Assembly (NCBI RefSeq): GCF_024586455.1
Contig: NC_065920.1
Location: 76,624,215-76,688,214, forward strand
Source of the DNA: Bactrocera neohumeralis
Lineage: Eukaryota > Arthropoda > Insecta > Diptera > Tephritidae
Direction of reading: 5' to 3'
Length of the DNA: 64,000 bases
Shown here: piece after piece, positions 34,557 through 46,514 of the stretch
Position numbering within the stretch: the first letter of the stretch is position 1
Layout of the letters: the number at the start of each line of letters is the position of its first letter
Notes under the pieces: model-generated
What the model saw: the letters and a program-made list of their open reading frames with translations, nothing else
Databases searched by the model: none
What the model was told of the DNA's origin: nothing
Made by a program: the position numbers and the translations under genes

Positions 34557-34790
34557 TCTGCGACATGGAACAGGATCCAGAACATCTGATCCTGGATTGT
34601 CCAGCAATTTGCAGAAGCAGACTTAATGCCCTAGGTTCCATCTGCATGGACAGGGATCACAACACCTCAGTCGCACCGAACATGCTCGTGGAATTGTTCA
34701 GGATGCTGGACCTTGGTGACCATATGTGATATAGGGGAAGCCACAATAGACCGTAGATCGCAGTGCAAAACCTCAATCTTTACTATCTAT
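34557..34790 (+). mobile_element. LINE C-terminal scrap and start of 3' UTR
   Basis: Plus strand reads MEQDPEHLILDCPAICRSRL near 34567-34626, then ALGSICMDRD and APNMLVE, as in the C-terminal zinc-motif region of I/R1-group LINEs (usual order: two Cys, then EHLL.CPA). CCACAATAGACCGTAGATCG follows at 34741, typical of the 3' UTR. Confidence 0.65.
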
Positions 34791-35117
34791 GTGAGGAAAA
34801 GTATTGAGTATTTTTTTCGCCGCCAAGATTACACTTTAGAGTCCTAAAAATATTAAGTTTGTAACAGCCAGCAAGAATTATCTGAGATCCATGATCTTTG
34901 TGATTTGCTGGTGAACTTAGCCATGCCCGTCTTTCCGAAAATCGTTATAGCAGGATTCCTGCAGATATAAAATATGTGCGAACAATTAAATATTGAAAAT
35001 CTTTTTGCACCTTTGAACTATTCAGTGATTGCTAGAGTAAGAAGAAGAGATCCTAAGAACAAAGGATAGAATTAAGACTATTAGAAATATTTTGTTACAA
35101 CACATACATAATATACA

Positions 35118-35198
35118 TTAGGTTAGATGGCTGATCATTCAAGTTGGCAGATGATAACACTTATACTGCTATGTACAGTCCTTTGTGATGTCAGATGA
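35118..35198 (-). mobile_element. LINE 3' tail
   Basis: Read on minus: CACAAAGGACTGTACATAGC ... ATCAGCCATCTAACCTAA, parallel to 8173-8228 on plus. It shows that a second LINE of that family ended here, in the opposite orientation. Confidence 0.65.
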
Positions 35199-35352
35199 AA
35201 ATACCTGTAATTGGTTATCAGCTGTCGACAAAGAGCTTTGAACATATCACATAATGTCCTTAGATACTATATTTCTTTTTCTGTTATCTCCCCTGGATCT
35301 CTAAAAGTATAAATAACGGGGGGTTTCAGTCTTAATCTGCTACAGAGAGGAC

Positions 35353-35402
35353 TTAAAACACCTATATAGGTATGTACCTGTACACCTATATAGGTGTTTT
35401 AA
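35353..35402. repeat. Perfect 19-bp inverted repeat (hairpin)
   Basis: TTAAAACACCTATATAGGT at 35353-35371 and its exact reverse complement at 35384-35402, with a 12-nt loop. Each arm also holds the 12-bp palindrome ACCTATATAGGT. Confidence 0.95.
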
Positions 35403-36587
35403 TGCTTATAACTTCGGCTTATATAATGATAATTTTTCTGTCTGGGCACTAGAGAGGTACCCTTAAAAAGCTCTGACCCAAATTCACCCAAAAGCATTAA
35501 TATCTGCTACTAACTGAAGATATTTCATTTATCTTACTTAATAGTCTCTTAAGTCATTTATATTCAACAGTCTCTAGAGACGTTGTTAATTAGGTAATAT
35601 AGGCTGCAAACCCCTTGTACCCTCTGCTAATGAACTCTGACCTTTTCTGTATTAAATCACTATTTTTATTATTTTTATTATTTTTAATGCCGTAATCCCT
35701 CTTAATAACTTGCAAAATCACTTGCCTTTATACAAAACACTTAATGACCGCCTACTGGAAAGCCCTGCAATAACAATAAAAAACAATAAAATTCATAAAA
35801 GTAATTGGTGCAAATTACAAACGTACTTAAATCGCCTGCCACAAACAAACCGAAAGGAAGCAAGGCAGCAAAAAGAGGCAAACGAAAGTGAGTAAGCAGG
35901 CAGGCAAGCAAAGAAATAAGTTAACAAGATGAAAAATTTACAACAATTGAAAAAAGTACATATAAAAGGGAAATAACTTGAAGTGGGCATTAAAATGGAA
36001 TAAGGCATTAAGCGAGAAAACGAGTTGAAAAGCAACAACAACAAAGCAGCATAACGACATAGAATGTGAATAATAGAAGCGGCAGTGCAGTGAAATCCGG
36101 AAGTTGCCAAGCGGAGAAAGTAGCTGTGAACACTAAGTATGCCGGAAAATGAAATTTGTAAGCTGCCAGTCTTCACTCACATTCACACTCACACACATAC
36201 TCACACTCACTCTCCCACTCAACGCTCACTTTATTCATTCAATGAAAATGCTACGCGCCGATGCTTGAGCATTTAGCCAACCTTAAGCATTTTAATTGAA
36301 AAGTCACAGCATGTAATTAAAGAAAGGAGAAGCAGCGTTGACATGCTGACAAGCTTAATAAAGACAAAGCGTAATAAAATAAAATTAACAAAAGGGAAAC
36401 ATCAAAAATAATGCCAAATAAAATTTAAAGGCAAACGAAAGGATATTCCTGTAGGACAGAGGGGAGGTGGTGCTATATTGTATGGCTTAAATTTCACGCT
36501 AGAGCGAGTGAGTTGAAGACTGGTTGTCTGGCAAGGAATATCTTGTAATGTTACATATTTGTATAACATGTTGGCTTAGGTCTAGTT

Positions 36588-36965
36588 GTACCTTGCCACG
36601 AAGTTTATAAAACCTAGAAGAAAACGACGGAGGCTTTATAAGGAAAAACATGGTCAGCGTGACGAGCTGAGCCGATTTAGCTATGTGTAAGGCCGTCTGT
36701 TTATACTTGAACTAGTACCTGAGTTTTTGAGTTATCGATCTGAACTTTTGCACTCATTCTTTTCTCATCAAAAAGCTGCTCATTTGTCGGAATCGCCGAT
36801 ATCAGACAACTATGGCATATAGCTGCCTTACAAATTGAGATCACACTCTAGTCCTTGTGTGGAAAACTTTTATCAGAGATTATTATTCAAGACATCTTTA
36901 CAATCTCCGAAGAAATCAAAGTGAGAATAGCTTATTAAGAACGAAAGAAGATACCAGCTTTGACT
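36588..36965 (+). repeat. Dispersed repeat 'P', shortened copy
   Basis: Head (CTTGCCACGAAGTTTATAAA), GACGAGCTGAGCCGATTTAG, CAAAAAGCTGCTCATTTGTC, CATATAGCTGCCTTACAAAT and a tail-like CAGCTTTGACTGCACCAAAG at 36955. Most of the internal units are deleted. Confidence 0.75.
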
Positions 36966-37029
36966 GCACCAAAGTTATGGTACCCTTCACTGGTACTTTG
37001 CTTTTAACATAAAGGGGTATAAAAGGACC

Positions 37030-37445
37030 TCGACTAGATAGCTATATGTCACAGTGGTACAATCTCAACAATATGTTCGTACTTGATTTAGATGGGTCAA
37101 TTTGTATGGTAGCTATATGATATCGTAGTAGGATCTCTTTGATTTTCGAAGATTGTAGGGATGTCCAAAATAATAATCTCTGGTAAATTTCGTGAAGATA
37201 CCTTTTCAAATAAAAAAGTTTTTCATACAAGGACTTATTTAGATGGGTGTATATGAGCGCTATAGGATATAGTAGTCCAATTTGAATAATTAGTTCAAAG
37301 GTTATGGAACCGTTTTCTATAATAATCCATGCCAAATTTAATGAAAATATCTTCTGAAAGCAAAAAGTTTTTTAAAGAAGAACTTGATTTTAATCGACTC
37401 GTTCGTATGACAGCTATATGATATCGTGGTTCGATCTAATTGAAA
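37030..37445 (-). repeat. Dispersed repeat 'P', inverted copy
   Basis: Three reverse-complement units (GTATGGTAGCTATATGATAT, TTTCATACAAGGACTTATTT, CGTATGACAGCTATATGATA) immediately after the plus copy, giving a pair in opposite orientation. Confidence 0.75.
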
Positions 37446-38989
37446 TATTACAATACCTGAAATCCTCAATATTCTACTACTAATCTAAGCTGTTCCAAAA
37501 CGTACTCAGAGTTTTAAGAGGTTCTGATATTCTTCATTAAGTAGTGTTTTGAAATTCAACTTTTCCAAATAAGCTCTCTTCTCTTAGTGACAAGTTTTCG
37601 AATCAAAACCAGTAACTGACATTGAATATTAGTCTTTGATATCGAACTATCTGGAACCGTGCTTGGATGCACCCGGATACCAGCTTAGAACATTGTCTCC
37701 GATAAGGAGATACAGATATGTATACTTTTAGTTAACACTTGTTTCTCCAAATTCTTTCTGCGCAGGGTCTTCATCTAATGCCCGGCTGACTTCGCATACT
37801 TTCCCCTTTTTAGGTATTATTTATCTAGAAATATTTCAGCTTTTAGGTTTATAATATACTAAAACTGTCTTAAGAGCTTTTCTCTCTCCGGTAAGCTTAA
37901 ATTAAAACAAACACAAACATACAGAGAAAAGAAGATACATAACATACGAACAAACTGCTAAAAGACTTAATTTCCTATCTCTTAAAAAGTTTTGCTTTAA
38001 ATACTCATAGGAGCGAGTCTTCACAGCTTTATTGCACAATTTCCTAACGTGTAGCATACTTACTTGTGTGTGTGTCTTTGGAGTGAAATGTGTTCGTATT
38101 TCCCTTAAGTTTTCAACAGTTTCCACACACACACACACACTCTCTCTCTATCTCTGTCTATGCGTCTTACTCAACTCACTTGATCTTTTCTTGTTTTCCT
38201 TGCAGTTGCTCATAATATAGCAGTTATCTGCATTTACTTCACCATTGTTTACATTAGTTTGTGATGAATTGAGTTGTTGCTTGGCGAGGGTCATGGAAAC
38301 TTTGCGTATGCAGCTTGTTGTTTGCCAATTCGCCCATCTAGTTGCATTTAGGGACGACTCGTCTGGGGATCGCCCCACTATCGAGTGCATTGCGTCAAGT
38401 GAGGGAGTTGCAATTTGTTTACAATCTGTGGCTATTGATGCATGGGATTAAAAGTAAATTGACTTAAGCTCTTCTCACAATTTGTTGCGGGAGGTCATTA
38501 AACTTTTAGTATTGTATAATGGCTAATAAAAGGCAGTAAAATGTATTAAAAACAGCGATATCCGTTACTCATTAGATAGCGTTAGGTTGGACTGCTTTGC
38601 AGCACAAATTGGTATTATGTTAAGAAAAATCTCATAGAAATTAAATTTCTGTTCAGTGGCAAATTTAAAGTGATTTAAAGTCATGTAGGGTAAGTCATAA
38701 AGACTTACAACATGCATTCATTATGCCTAAATTATGTGTGAAGATGGGTCCAAACTGTATGATAGAGTGGGAGGTGCTTTTTTTCAGTAAAAAGCAGCTG
38801 GTTTCACAATGGGTCTCTAAAACTTCTTTTTGTGCGTCGTCAAACATTCACTCTAGCCACCTACACAAGCCTGAATTGCAAGTATTTTTACAGAAGCTTA
38901 GGTTGCATGAAGTTAGGTAAGGTTCTTATTTCGAAAAATATATCGAAAAGATCATATTGGGTCTATAGTTCTATATTCGTTCGTTTTCT
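37446..38989. other. Gene-free stretch
   Basis: A (CA)n then (CT)n microsatellite lies at 38124-38155. No coding signal stands out. Confidence 0.5.
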
Positions 38990-39895
38990 TTTCGAAAGTT
39001 GGACGTTTATTTGAGACAAACATGTACAACAATTTTTACATCTCAAAAGATCTGGCTTGGCGGCCAACAGTAAATCAATCCAATTTTTTACAGAATATCC
39101 TGATACGATCCGTATTCCAGTGTGGGCATTCTGCCCGGAACTGTATACTGGCTTAAAGTGAGGAAAGAAAAACTTCACAGGAACTTCTTTGCATATGGTT
39201 TTTAAACGGTCTTACACCATTAGATCAAGCGTTGGCAATTTCGAGAATTTCTTGGCATTTACTCGCCCAATTTGAGTTTTTAGAGTTGTTGTAGGTAGCA
39301 TTCTCCATTAATGGTTTCACGTACTTTAAGAAGCTTATAATACAGCACGTTCTTCTGATCGCGCCAAATACAGAGCATGGCCGTTGATTTGGCAAATGAT
39401 TTTAAACATTTAGAGTTGTTGTAATATAACCATTTTACGTGACTATTCACAGTGTTGATAAAACAATTCTGCGTTTTAGCGTTCAAGCAGTATTTCTGAC
39501 ATGCAGAATCATCTTTCGAAGTATCGTTCAACGTAACTTCATATGGCACCAGATTTCCTTGAATATTTCCTTGCTTTTGAACATACAATTGCTTTTAATC
39601 ATCTTGAAATAGCTTCTTGAGTGACTCGCAAAGATCTTGTGTTTTGCAACGGTCTTGATCGAGTAATGCTGCCAGTTTCTCATCTTTAAATCTTTAAATA
39701 TTTTCATCGCTCCAAGGTGTTTTTCCAAGCCAAATCTTTTAAATACTGCAAGCCACTTTTAGCACGTTTGCTCTGCCAGAGCATGTTCATCATATTCTTC
39801 CACCATACGATGACTTTTAACTGAGGTTTTCTCCACGTTAAAGTAATGAAGGAAAACTTTCGGCAAAAATACTTTTTCAGACGCAAAGTTTGAAT
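38990..39895 (-). mobile_element. Mariner relic, heavily decayed
   Basis: Minus strand in shifting frames: LHYFNVEKTSVKSHRMVEEY (helix-turn-helix start, about 39860-39800), HALAEQTC.KWLAVFKRFGL, DEKLAALLDQDRCKTQDLCE near 39675-39615, VQKQGNIQGNLVPYEVTLND near 39585-39525, CLNAKTQNCF, then SHVKWLYYNN near 39430, where related proteins have GDEKW, so the first catalytic Asp is lost. IWRDQKNVLYYKLLK and ETINGECYLQQL follow (39360-39280), and SVKNWIDLLLAAK near 39090. The central HDNARPH block is unreadable. Family by recall. Confidence 0.75.
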
Positions 39896-40389
39896 GAAAA
39901 AAGTTATTGTTGCTTAGGCATCAAATGAATGACATATCTTGAACAAAAAAACGCAGAAGCTTTTCCAACGCTGGTTTGGAATATTCGAAACATGGAATAA
40001 CATTCAAATTAGGCCATCCTTTAGCACTTCAAAAATATTATAAATATAGCTGTGGACCCAATATTTAAACTTTTCCATGGTACTTTGATTGCTAGTCTCC
40101 TGTTACCATCGTCAGTTTACTCAACATCAGCCATAAATTAGCCAATGATTAGAAAGTATGTATAATAGTCGTAGTTTTCGCATTTAAACATGTAAAAGTT
40201 CTCTTCTTGGCTTAGTCAAGTCATATACCAATCTTGAGCAGAAAAACATTAAAAGTCAAAGATCAGCAGCTATCTTTACAGATAATCAAATCAAGGGAGC
40301 GATAATGTAATGTCTTTAGTCGATTATACGCACCGCCAAAATATTTAACTATTTATGAAAAAGCCAATTATATCACGCCAAAAATTAAA
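39896..40389. other. Gene-free stretch
   Basis: Nothing recognised; may include the decayed 5' end of the mariner. Confidence 0.35.
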
Positions 40390-40623
40390 TCACGTCATCA
40401 ACTTTGCCGCAAATTTCATAAATTCAGCTTTGGCTGCGTTGATCCGGCGCTTAAAACGTATTTGCATAGATTTTCGCTGCGAAAGTTTTAAATCATAGTC
40501 ATCTTCATCATCAGAGGAATCTGCGGCGCATTCTTCTGCCACACCAGCAAAATGCCACACCGCGCGCCCCAGACAGCACAGAGCGCCAAGCAAAGCGCTC
40601 CCGACCCACAAGAATATCAGCAT
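40390..40623 (-). CDS. Possible 77-residue single-pass membrane microprotein
   Basis: The minus-strand frame starts at ATG 40623 (ATAATGCTG context) and stops at TGA 40392-40390. Residues 1-28 (MLIFLWVGSALLGALCCLGR...) form a hydrophobic membrane or signal-anchor segment. Next comes an acidic stretch with SSDDEDDYD around residues 38-46, then a basic C-terminal half (QIRFKRRINAAKAEFMKFAA) that could form an amphipathic helix. An in-frame TGA lies 27 nt upstream of TTG 40638, so either ATG 40623 is the start or the exon begins at a weak acceptor (GGCAACAG before 40638). The ordered charge pattern is unlike the neighbouring chance frames, and the surroundings are GC-richer and element-free. No homologue is recalled and no polyA signal is near. 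Could be a chance frame. Confidence 0.45.
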   Translation of the reverse strand: MLIFLWVGSALLGALCCLGRAVWHFAGVAEECAADSSDDEDDYDLKLSQRKSMQIRFKRRINAAKAEFMKFAAKLMT

Positions 40624-40639
40624 TATTTCACGCTTCAAC

Positions 40640-42239
40640 TGTTGCCAACAAGTTCATTTAAAGCGCCGCCACGCAGTTGCTTGCCAGCACACATCGCATT
40701 AGTTGGGCCTTCCAGCTGCCAACTTCAAGCTTCACGCTAAATGCAATGAGGAGCTAAATCTGTGTGAAACAACAACAGCAACAACTAAGACATTTTAAAC
40801 TTTCATAGTAATTTGTGCGCGCGCAAATAGCTACGTGTGTGTGTGTGTGTACGCTGTCGATAAGCGTGACTCGCCAACTTGCGCGAAAATCAAATCACAT
40901 GCAACGGCATCGCGTGTAGCAGACCAGGAGGCATTGGCAGCCGTCAATAGCGGGCGCGCAACAGCAGGTGCCATAAATCATTGCTTAGCTGGCATAAACT
41001 TGTCAGCGCATTCCACGCTGTCAACACTCACTTCCGCCATCCGCGGCGGCGCCCGCCTGCAAGGCAAACTTTTCACTCACTGATTGCGCTGGCAAGAAAT
41101 ACGCCGCCACTTGTCGCACGCTTGGCGCCTAATTGACTCCTTTTTGCTCATTAAGTCACGTACAAAATGGCAGCCAGCCGCACCTACCTATCTGCAGCTC
41201 CTCCAATAAAAGGCGCGGCACTCGGCAAATATTTAGTTATTAGCGCGGCGCGGCTCCACTAAGTGCGCAGTATATGAAATTATTTTTGCTTGCATCATAC
41301 TTAAAGTGCATTAAAATTGCACTGCTCTCCTCCTTATATTATAAATTCTTATTGGTTGCTCAAAGAAATGTTACTTCTTCTAGCTTGCGCGCGCGTTTAG
41401 AGCGTTTGTGCGTTCGTGTGCGCAGCGGGCGCCTTCCAAACATTGCTTCAAAAAGTGCTGCAATTTTTCCCAGAGAAATATTTCAAAACTTCCTAACTCC
41501 ACTCAACGCTGTCTAGTGTCTGCCTGCTGTAATCTCACAGCACATTTTGGTACTGGCAAGCGCTTTCCACACGATCCTTTACGGCCAACTGTGCGGCTGC
41601 CACCAGTGCGGATGAGTAACGTTTCAAATGGATTACACTCTTATATCCTTCATAGCTCTTTTATATACTCCGGTTGTTGTTGTAACTGGTGTTTAAACTG
41701 TGAAAATATTGCTTTTAGCTACTGCATGGACTTAAATTCTGGAAATTCGGAATATTAAATTTAGAGCGAAGTTCCTATGAAAACAATATTCGTCTTTAAG
41801 GCATCTAGCATGTGCTTATGTCGCTTATGAAAATTTTTAAATTGCCGGTAACATATATTTTTGGGAACTCACTTCATTATTTGTTAAAAAAATATTGAAA
41901 AAACACATATACACGAGTGTGTAATTTTTAGGCAATTTTTCGAGTTAAAGTAGATAACAACTTTCAAGAAGGTAAAAAAGAAGCCTCTTAAAAAATGAGC
42001 TCTTAATACTAGTACTAAGTGTTGCCTGTTCCTAATAATTTCATTTTCTTTCTAACATGAAATTGAAAAATGTTTTTTTCCTTTTTTCAGTAGCATACTG
42101 TCAATCATTCTGTAGTTATTCAAACTTCAAATTCCCAATGTATAAAGTTATGACTCTTTAATGAACTTTTTTTGTCTAGATTTGAGAATAGATTCTGATT
42201 TTTACTAGAAGTTAGTAGACTTATGCTATATTAAATTGT
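40640..42239. other. GC-richer upstream region, then AT-rich stretch
   Basis: 40640-41650 is GC-rich for this window and could be the promoter and leader of the microprotein or of another gene. It includes a (GT)n tract at 40833-40850 and CCAATAAAAGGCGCGGC at 41202, a possible TATA-like element on plus. Frames here (82-116 codons) overlap simple sequence and are not supported. 41760-42240 is AT-rich. Confidence 0.35.
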
Positions 42240-42970
42240 AGGTAGGTTTGTGTCCAAGTCTTGACCTTACAAACGCTATACTGTCAAGGAGGAGGTGTTG
42301 AGTTGTTTCCACCACATCTTCTTCCATACAGCTTCTGCAGATGACGTCTATAAGAATCCCAACCTTACAACATGGACGCCAGCAGGGCAATAGGAGCTTC
42401 TCTTGCTAGCTCATCATCCTAACGCACTGTCAATAAGCTCAAGGCTAGTATCGCCGCTTTGCTATCTGAGTGACAACCTCGGCTTTGGAAGACACTGCAG
42501 TAGTAAGGTAGCCTGAGGCTTGAGTTGATAGAAAGCTCTTGACAGTAAATCCCTCCTCCAACCTAAGCTTTGATCCATCGTCTGTATATGGGTAGAGAAG
42601 GAGCCGCATGAGTTCGGTTTGGCGACTTCATGATCCAAGTGATCCGGTATGAAGTTTATGTACGAACGTATGTTTAGTATGTGTTTTAAGAACCCAGATT
42701 CTCTGAGTCTGATTCGTAGCCATGCACCTTCCGATGATGTCTACGGGTACTATGACGTTAAGTGTCATGTTTGGAGTAGACCTTAGTGCACCACACAAGC
42801 TGATGAGCTCCGTCCTTTGAACGCTCTCAAGTTTCTTTGTAAGTGTGGTCCTTTCTATAGCCTTTCATCACATATAAACTTCATAGAACATATGTAATAT
42901 GCTTGACTATGACGTCTTAGAACCAGAGGACCATTTCAATGAGAGACCCCATTCGAATCTGAAAATTCAA
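42240..42970 (-). mobile_element. LINE relic of the same family as 6776-8232
   Basis: Minus strand: MGSLIEMVLWF..VIVKHI near 42960 (compare WGFSPNVVLWLYDSIVKPI), LTKKLESVQRTELISLC and GALRST near 42850-42790, VDIIGRCMATNQTQRI near 42745, DHEVAKPN, then RNase H pieces WVGGGIYCQELSINSSLRLP near 42560 and DSKAAILALSLLTVR near 42460, then DDELAREAPIALL near 42410, and the terminal CRSCMEEDVVETTQHLLL near 42345. Many frameshifts; VPGHSGI is lost. Confidence 0.85.
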
Positions 42971-43844
42971 CACATCATTTCGCTGAGTAGAAAAAGTCCT
43001 TTTGTTTTTATTAATGGTGTAAGAGTACTTTTGGATGTTTTGAAGGGTTAGTACATTTGGAGTAGTGAACCACGGGATCAAATTTTGAATGCACTAGGGT
43101 CACTTAGTATAATGAAATAAAAAAATTTACCCTTTTGTAGCAATTTATTGATAGCCCAAACTCAGGGGGTTGTTAGAACACTTTGGTGGCTTGATTGTAT
43201 CAAAACGTTGGGAATAGGCAGTTCAAATGAGCAAGGCACTTTTCTAAAGACCAACTTCGCGACTTCAAAGCTGTTTTTCAGAGTAATCCTCAGCAACTAT
43301 TTTGAAAGTAGCAACTTTGCACATGAATTCAATAAAGCGCCATCATCAGCCAACAAATATTTTAATTTTTCATATTTTTACTTTTAGTTTTTTTCGTTGT
43401 TTATTCAATAGGCCCACTTCATGTGCACAAATTAAAAAAAAAACGCCAATACAAACATATGTACGTTTTTCCATGAGTTTAAAAAAACACCGCCAGTGTT
43501 TGCATTCATAAAAGCAAGCGTAATGTGCTTAAGTAAATAATGCACACCGGTATTGCAAGTATGACTCAGCGTCACTTAAACATCACACATTTAAATATAC
43601 ATATATCATTTCATACACAAAAAAGTGCCGCTCATATTTTATGTACAAAAAGTTGTTGTGCTTAGCCAAATATTTACATACTTTCTGGCTTATGTGACCG
43701 TAATTTATTCAACATGTGTTTGTTTGTGTATACAAATATATGCAAATATATTTCGCGAAAAGTCACTGATAGTCCAGTTGTGGGTTTATGTATTTTTTTT
43801 GGTCTTTCGCGTGATAAAAGTTGACTTTTGGAACCGTTTTATTT
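42971..43844. other. Gene-free AT-rich stretch
   Basis: Nothing recognised. Confidence 0.4.
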
Positions 43845-44575
43845 GTATACCCTGGAAAGGGTAATATTATGTTTTCCACGAATTTTGTTCTATTTGTCCC
43901 TCCACTTTAGAGATATTTGTTTGAAATTTTGCACACATCATTTCTTTATCCAGAAGCTGCTTATTTGTCGGAATCGCGGTTGTCAGATCAATATAGCATA
44001 TAGCTGGCATACAAACTGAACGATTGGAAACAAGTTTTTGTATGAAAGACTTTCTTATTTGACAAGATATTTTCCCCAAATTCGGCACAGATTATTATTT
44101 AGGGAAATAATATAATCTCTGCAGAAATTGTGCAGATCAGAACACTATATCATATAGCTGCCATACAAACGGTCAATCAAAATCAAGTTCTTGTATGGAA
44201 AACTTTTTTATTTGATAAAATATCTCAACAAAATTTTAGACAGATTGTTATTTAAAGTATGTCTATAATCCTCGAAGAAATTGTTCAGATCGAAAAACTA
44301 CAGCATATAGTTGCCATATAAACTGGAAAACTTTTTTTGTTTGACAATATGTCCTCATGAAATTTGGCACGGCTTATTGTCCACTTTAACGGTATAATTT
44401 TCGATCATAATGTTCAGATCAGGTCACTGTAACATATATGTAGCTGCCATACAAATTGACCGATTAAAATCAAGATACAAATTGTTTATACAGTCTTCTG
44501 GTATAAGAAATGCCGTTATAAAGGGTACTATAGCTTTGATGCAGATGAAGTTAACCTTTCTTCTTATTTTAATAT
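43845..44575 (+). repeat. Dispersed repeat 'P', most complete copy
   Basis: Head TATACCCTGGAAAGGGTAAT at 43845, AGAAGCTGCTTATTTGTCGG, and four units around AGCTGCCATACAAAC at about 154-bp spacing. The tail GGGTACTATAGCTTTGATGC then AGATGAAGTTAACCTTTCTT reaches 44575. Its boundaries define the family. Confidence 0.85.
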
Positions 44576-46236
44576 AAATTTCTCAGTAAAAGTAAGTTTT
44601 TCCTTGCGAAATATGTAACTGTAATATTAAGAACTCGATATAAAATTATCAACAAAATTTCAGAGCTTTAGTATGCACTATTTTGATAAGTTCAATATGA
44701 GAATACATTTTTTCTCATAAAAAATTATCAAAAAAATTTTCAGCTTTTTTACTCCTCAATCTATAAGAAAATAATTTATTCCCAAAAAAAAAATGATTAT
44801 TTGGTAAATTATTTCAAAAAACTCTAGCACCTTCAATTTTTAAATAGCCAGTCCCATTAAATTTTAAATTATTTCTTATGCCTTAATCCAGTTTACCCAT
44901 TTATGTATGTACATTTGCTTGTATTTGTTCTTCTAATAACAGTTAATTTCATATATTAACCCTTCATCGAGTGGGTTTTTGCTTGCAAACAGCAATCACT
45001 TCATCGCTACAGCCGTCAAGAGTAAATATCCTGACCCCAGCACAAGTAAATGAATGAATGAATGATCCTTTCCGGCGTGAGTTCCTTTTTCTGCTTCCAT
45101 GGGCCACACGAAATGCCGTTGAATGATTTGACGGATAACACAAATTCGTTTTCCGCAACATACCAACACACAAACACACTCACACACATACGTCGGCAAA
45201 TATAATTTCATTTCCCTGCAGGTGCATACGTGTGTGTGTGTGTCGGTGTGTGGCATTTATGTCGGTGACTTGCGCCGGTCATTCGAGTACGCCACATGCA
45301 ACTTTGTTCGTATGCGCATGCATGTGTATACGTGTGTGTGCATGTAAATAGCGCCGCGTACACAAACAATAAAATATCATCTGCCGGATATAAGTCTTTA
45401 CAGTTGGCAAACATGGCAATAAATTTTAAAATGTTTTTGCATTGTGTCCGTCTGACATACAGGAACATGTGTACTTGCTGCGCACTAATACAAATACAAA
45501 CACGAATGAGCATATATCATTTATATGTGTGTATATATAGATATTGCACATTCACACACATTTTTGTATGACAACGAACTCGGTCAGCGGTGGACGGCGT
45601 TTATGGTGAACCACGCAGGCATGTAGTGCAACACACATGAATGTGTGTGTGTGTGTGTGCGAGTGTGTCTCTCTGTCGTCCTTTTTACAGTTACTGTGCT
45701 TTAAAGCCCTGCTGCTGTTTCTTTTAATAAAATTTAAATGAATCTTTATGCGTGACCCGTCATGACTTTTGCCTCGTGCGTGACGTACATACATACATAT
45801 ATACGCACGTACATAGTATATATGTACATATATGCGTGTTTTAATGGGTACATATTTATTATTCATAAGCTCGACTTTAAAGTGATTGCAAATTTTATGG
45901 TTTCTTTGGAATTTTATTTATATTTCATGTAGCCTACATCGTTCTACATATAAAATAAACGATATTAGGGTATACTTGTTGCACTTGTGTTACACATACA
46001 CCCGTTATAACTGTTTATGCTTATCTTGAATTATTTAAAGAAATAACGGTAGTCAGAAATCGAGTAACATTTCAGTGGAGTTTTCCATATGAGAATCCTT
46101 CAAAGCCAGTAGTTTGAGTGCGCGAATGCTATGAAGTCGGTTATGGCTTGATATCGTATCATCATTCAATTCACTACATCATATTACATATTTGTAGCAT
46201 AAAAATTCCAGCTTCCGCTTTCAGGTATAATCATTT
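44576..46236. other. Gene-free stretch rich in GT/CA microsatellites
   Basis: (GT)n at 45231-45250 and 45641-45660 and CACACA tracts near 45165-45190 give several spurious Cys/His/Thr-rich frames. AT-rich to 44950. Confidence 0.55.
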
Positions 46237-46396
46237 TATAAGCAAAACTCAAATCAATATTAGTGTACGATAACCAATATATAACCGTTTTATAACCAAT
46301 ATATAACCGTTTTATAACCAAATCTCAAATTAATATTAGAGTATGATAACACATAAATAACCGTTTTATAACCAAACCTCAAATCAATGTGAGTGG
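46237..46396. repeat. 54-bp tandem repeat
   Basis: CTCAAATCAATATTA-type word at 46249, 46325 and 46379 (intervals 76 and 54). The longer interval contains an extra 22-bp copy of ATAACCAATATATAACCGTT. Confidence 0.85.
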
Positions 46397-46514
46397 TTTC
46401 TATTATATCGTTTTTCCTTCGCCTGTAAACTTATGAAAAATGATGTTAGGTTATTTTGAATTTTAGGTGACGACATACTGATCTAAGAAAATTGCAAAAA
46501 AATATAAAATCCAA

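Larger units (their letters stand above)
34791..36587. other. Gene-free stretch holding a LINE tail and a hairpin
   Basis: 35118-35198 is an inverted copy of the LINE 3' tail seen at 8170-8228 (TTAGGTTAGATGGCTGAT ... AGTCCTTTGTGATGTC). The perfect hairpin at 35353-35402 has its own entry. CACTCA-type simple sequence lies at 36176-36222, just past a TTTTTATTA run at 35664-35690. Confidence 0.5.

Noticed and set aside
41202..41260. CCAATAAAAGGCGCGGC as a TATA promoter
   Set aside because: TATA-like word present, but there is no clear initiator at the right distance and no exon downstream; mentioned only in the regional note.
45208..45866. Frames of about 100 codons with CVC/THTHT runs
   Set aside because: Generated by GT/CA microsatellites at 45231-45250 and 45641-45660.
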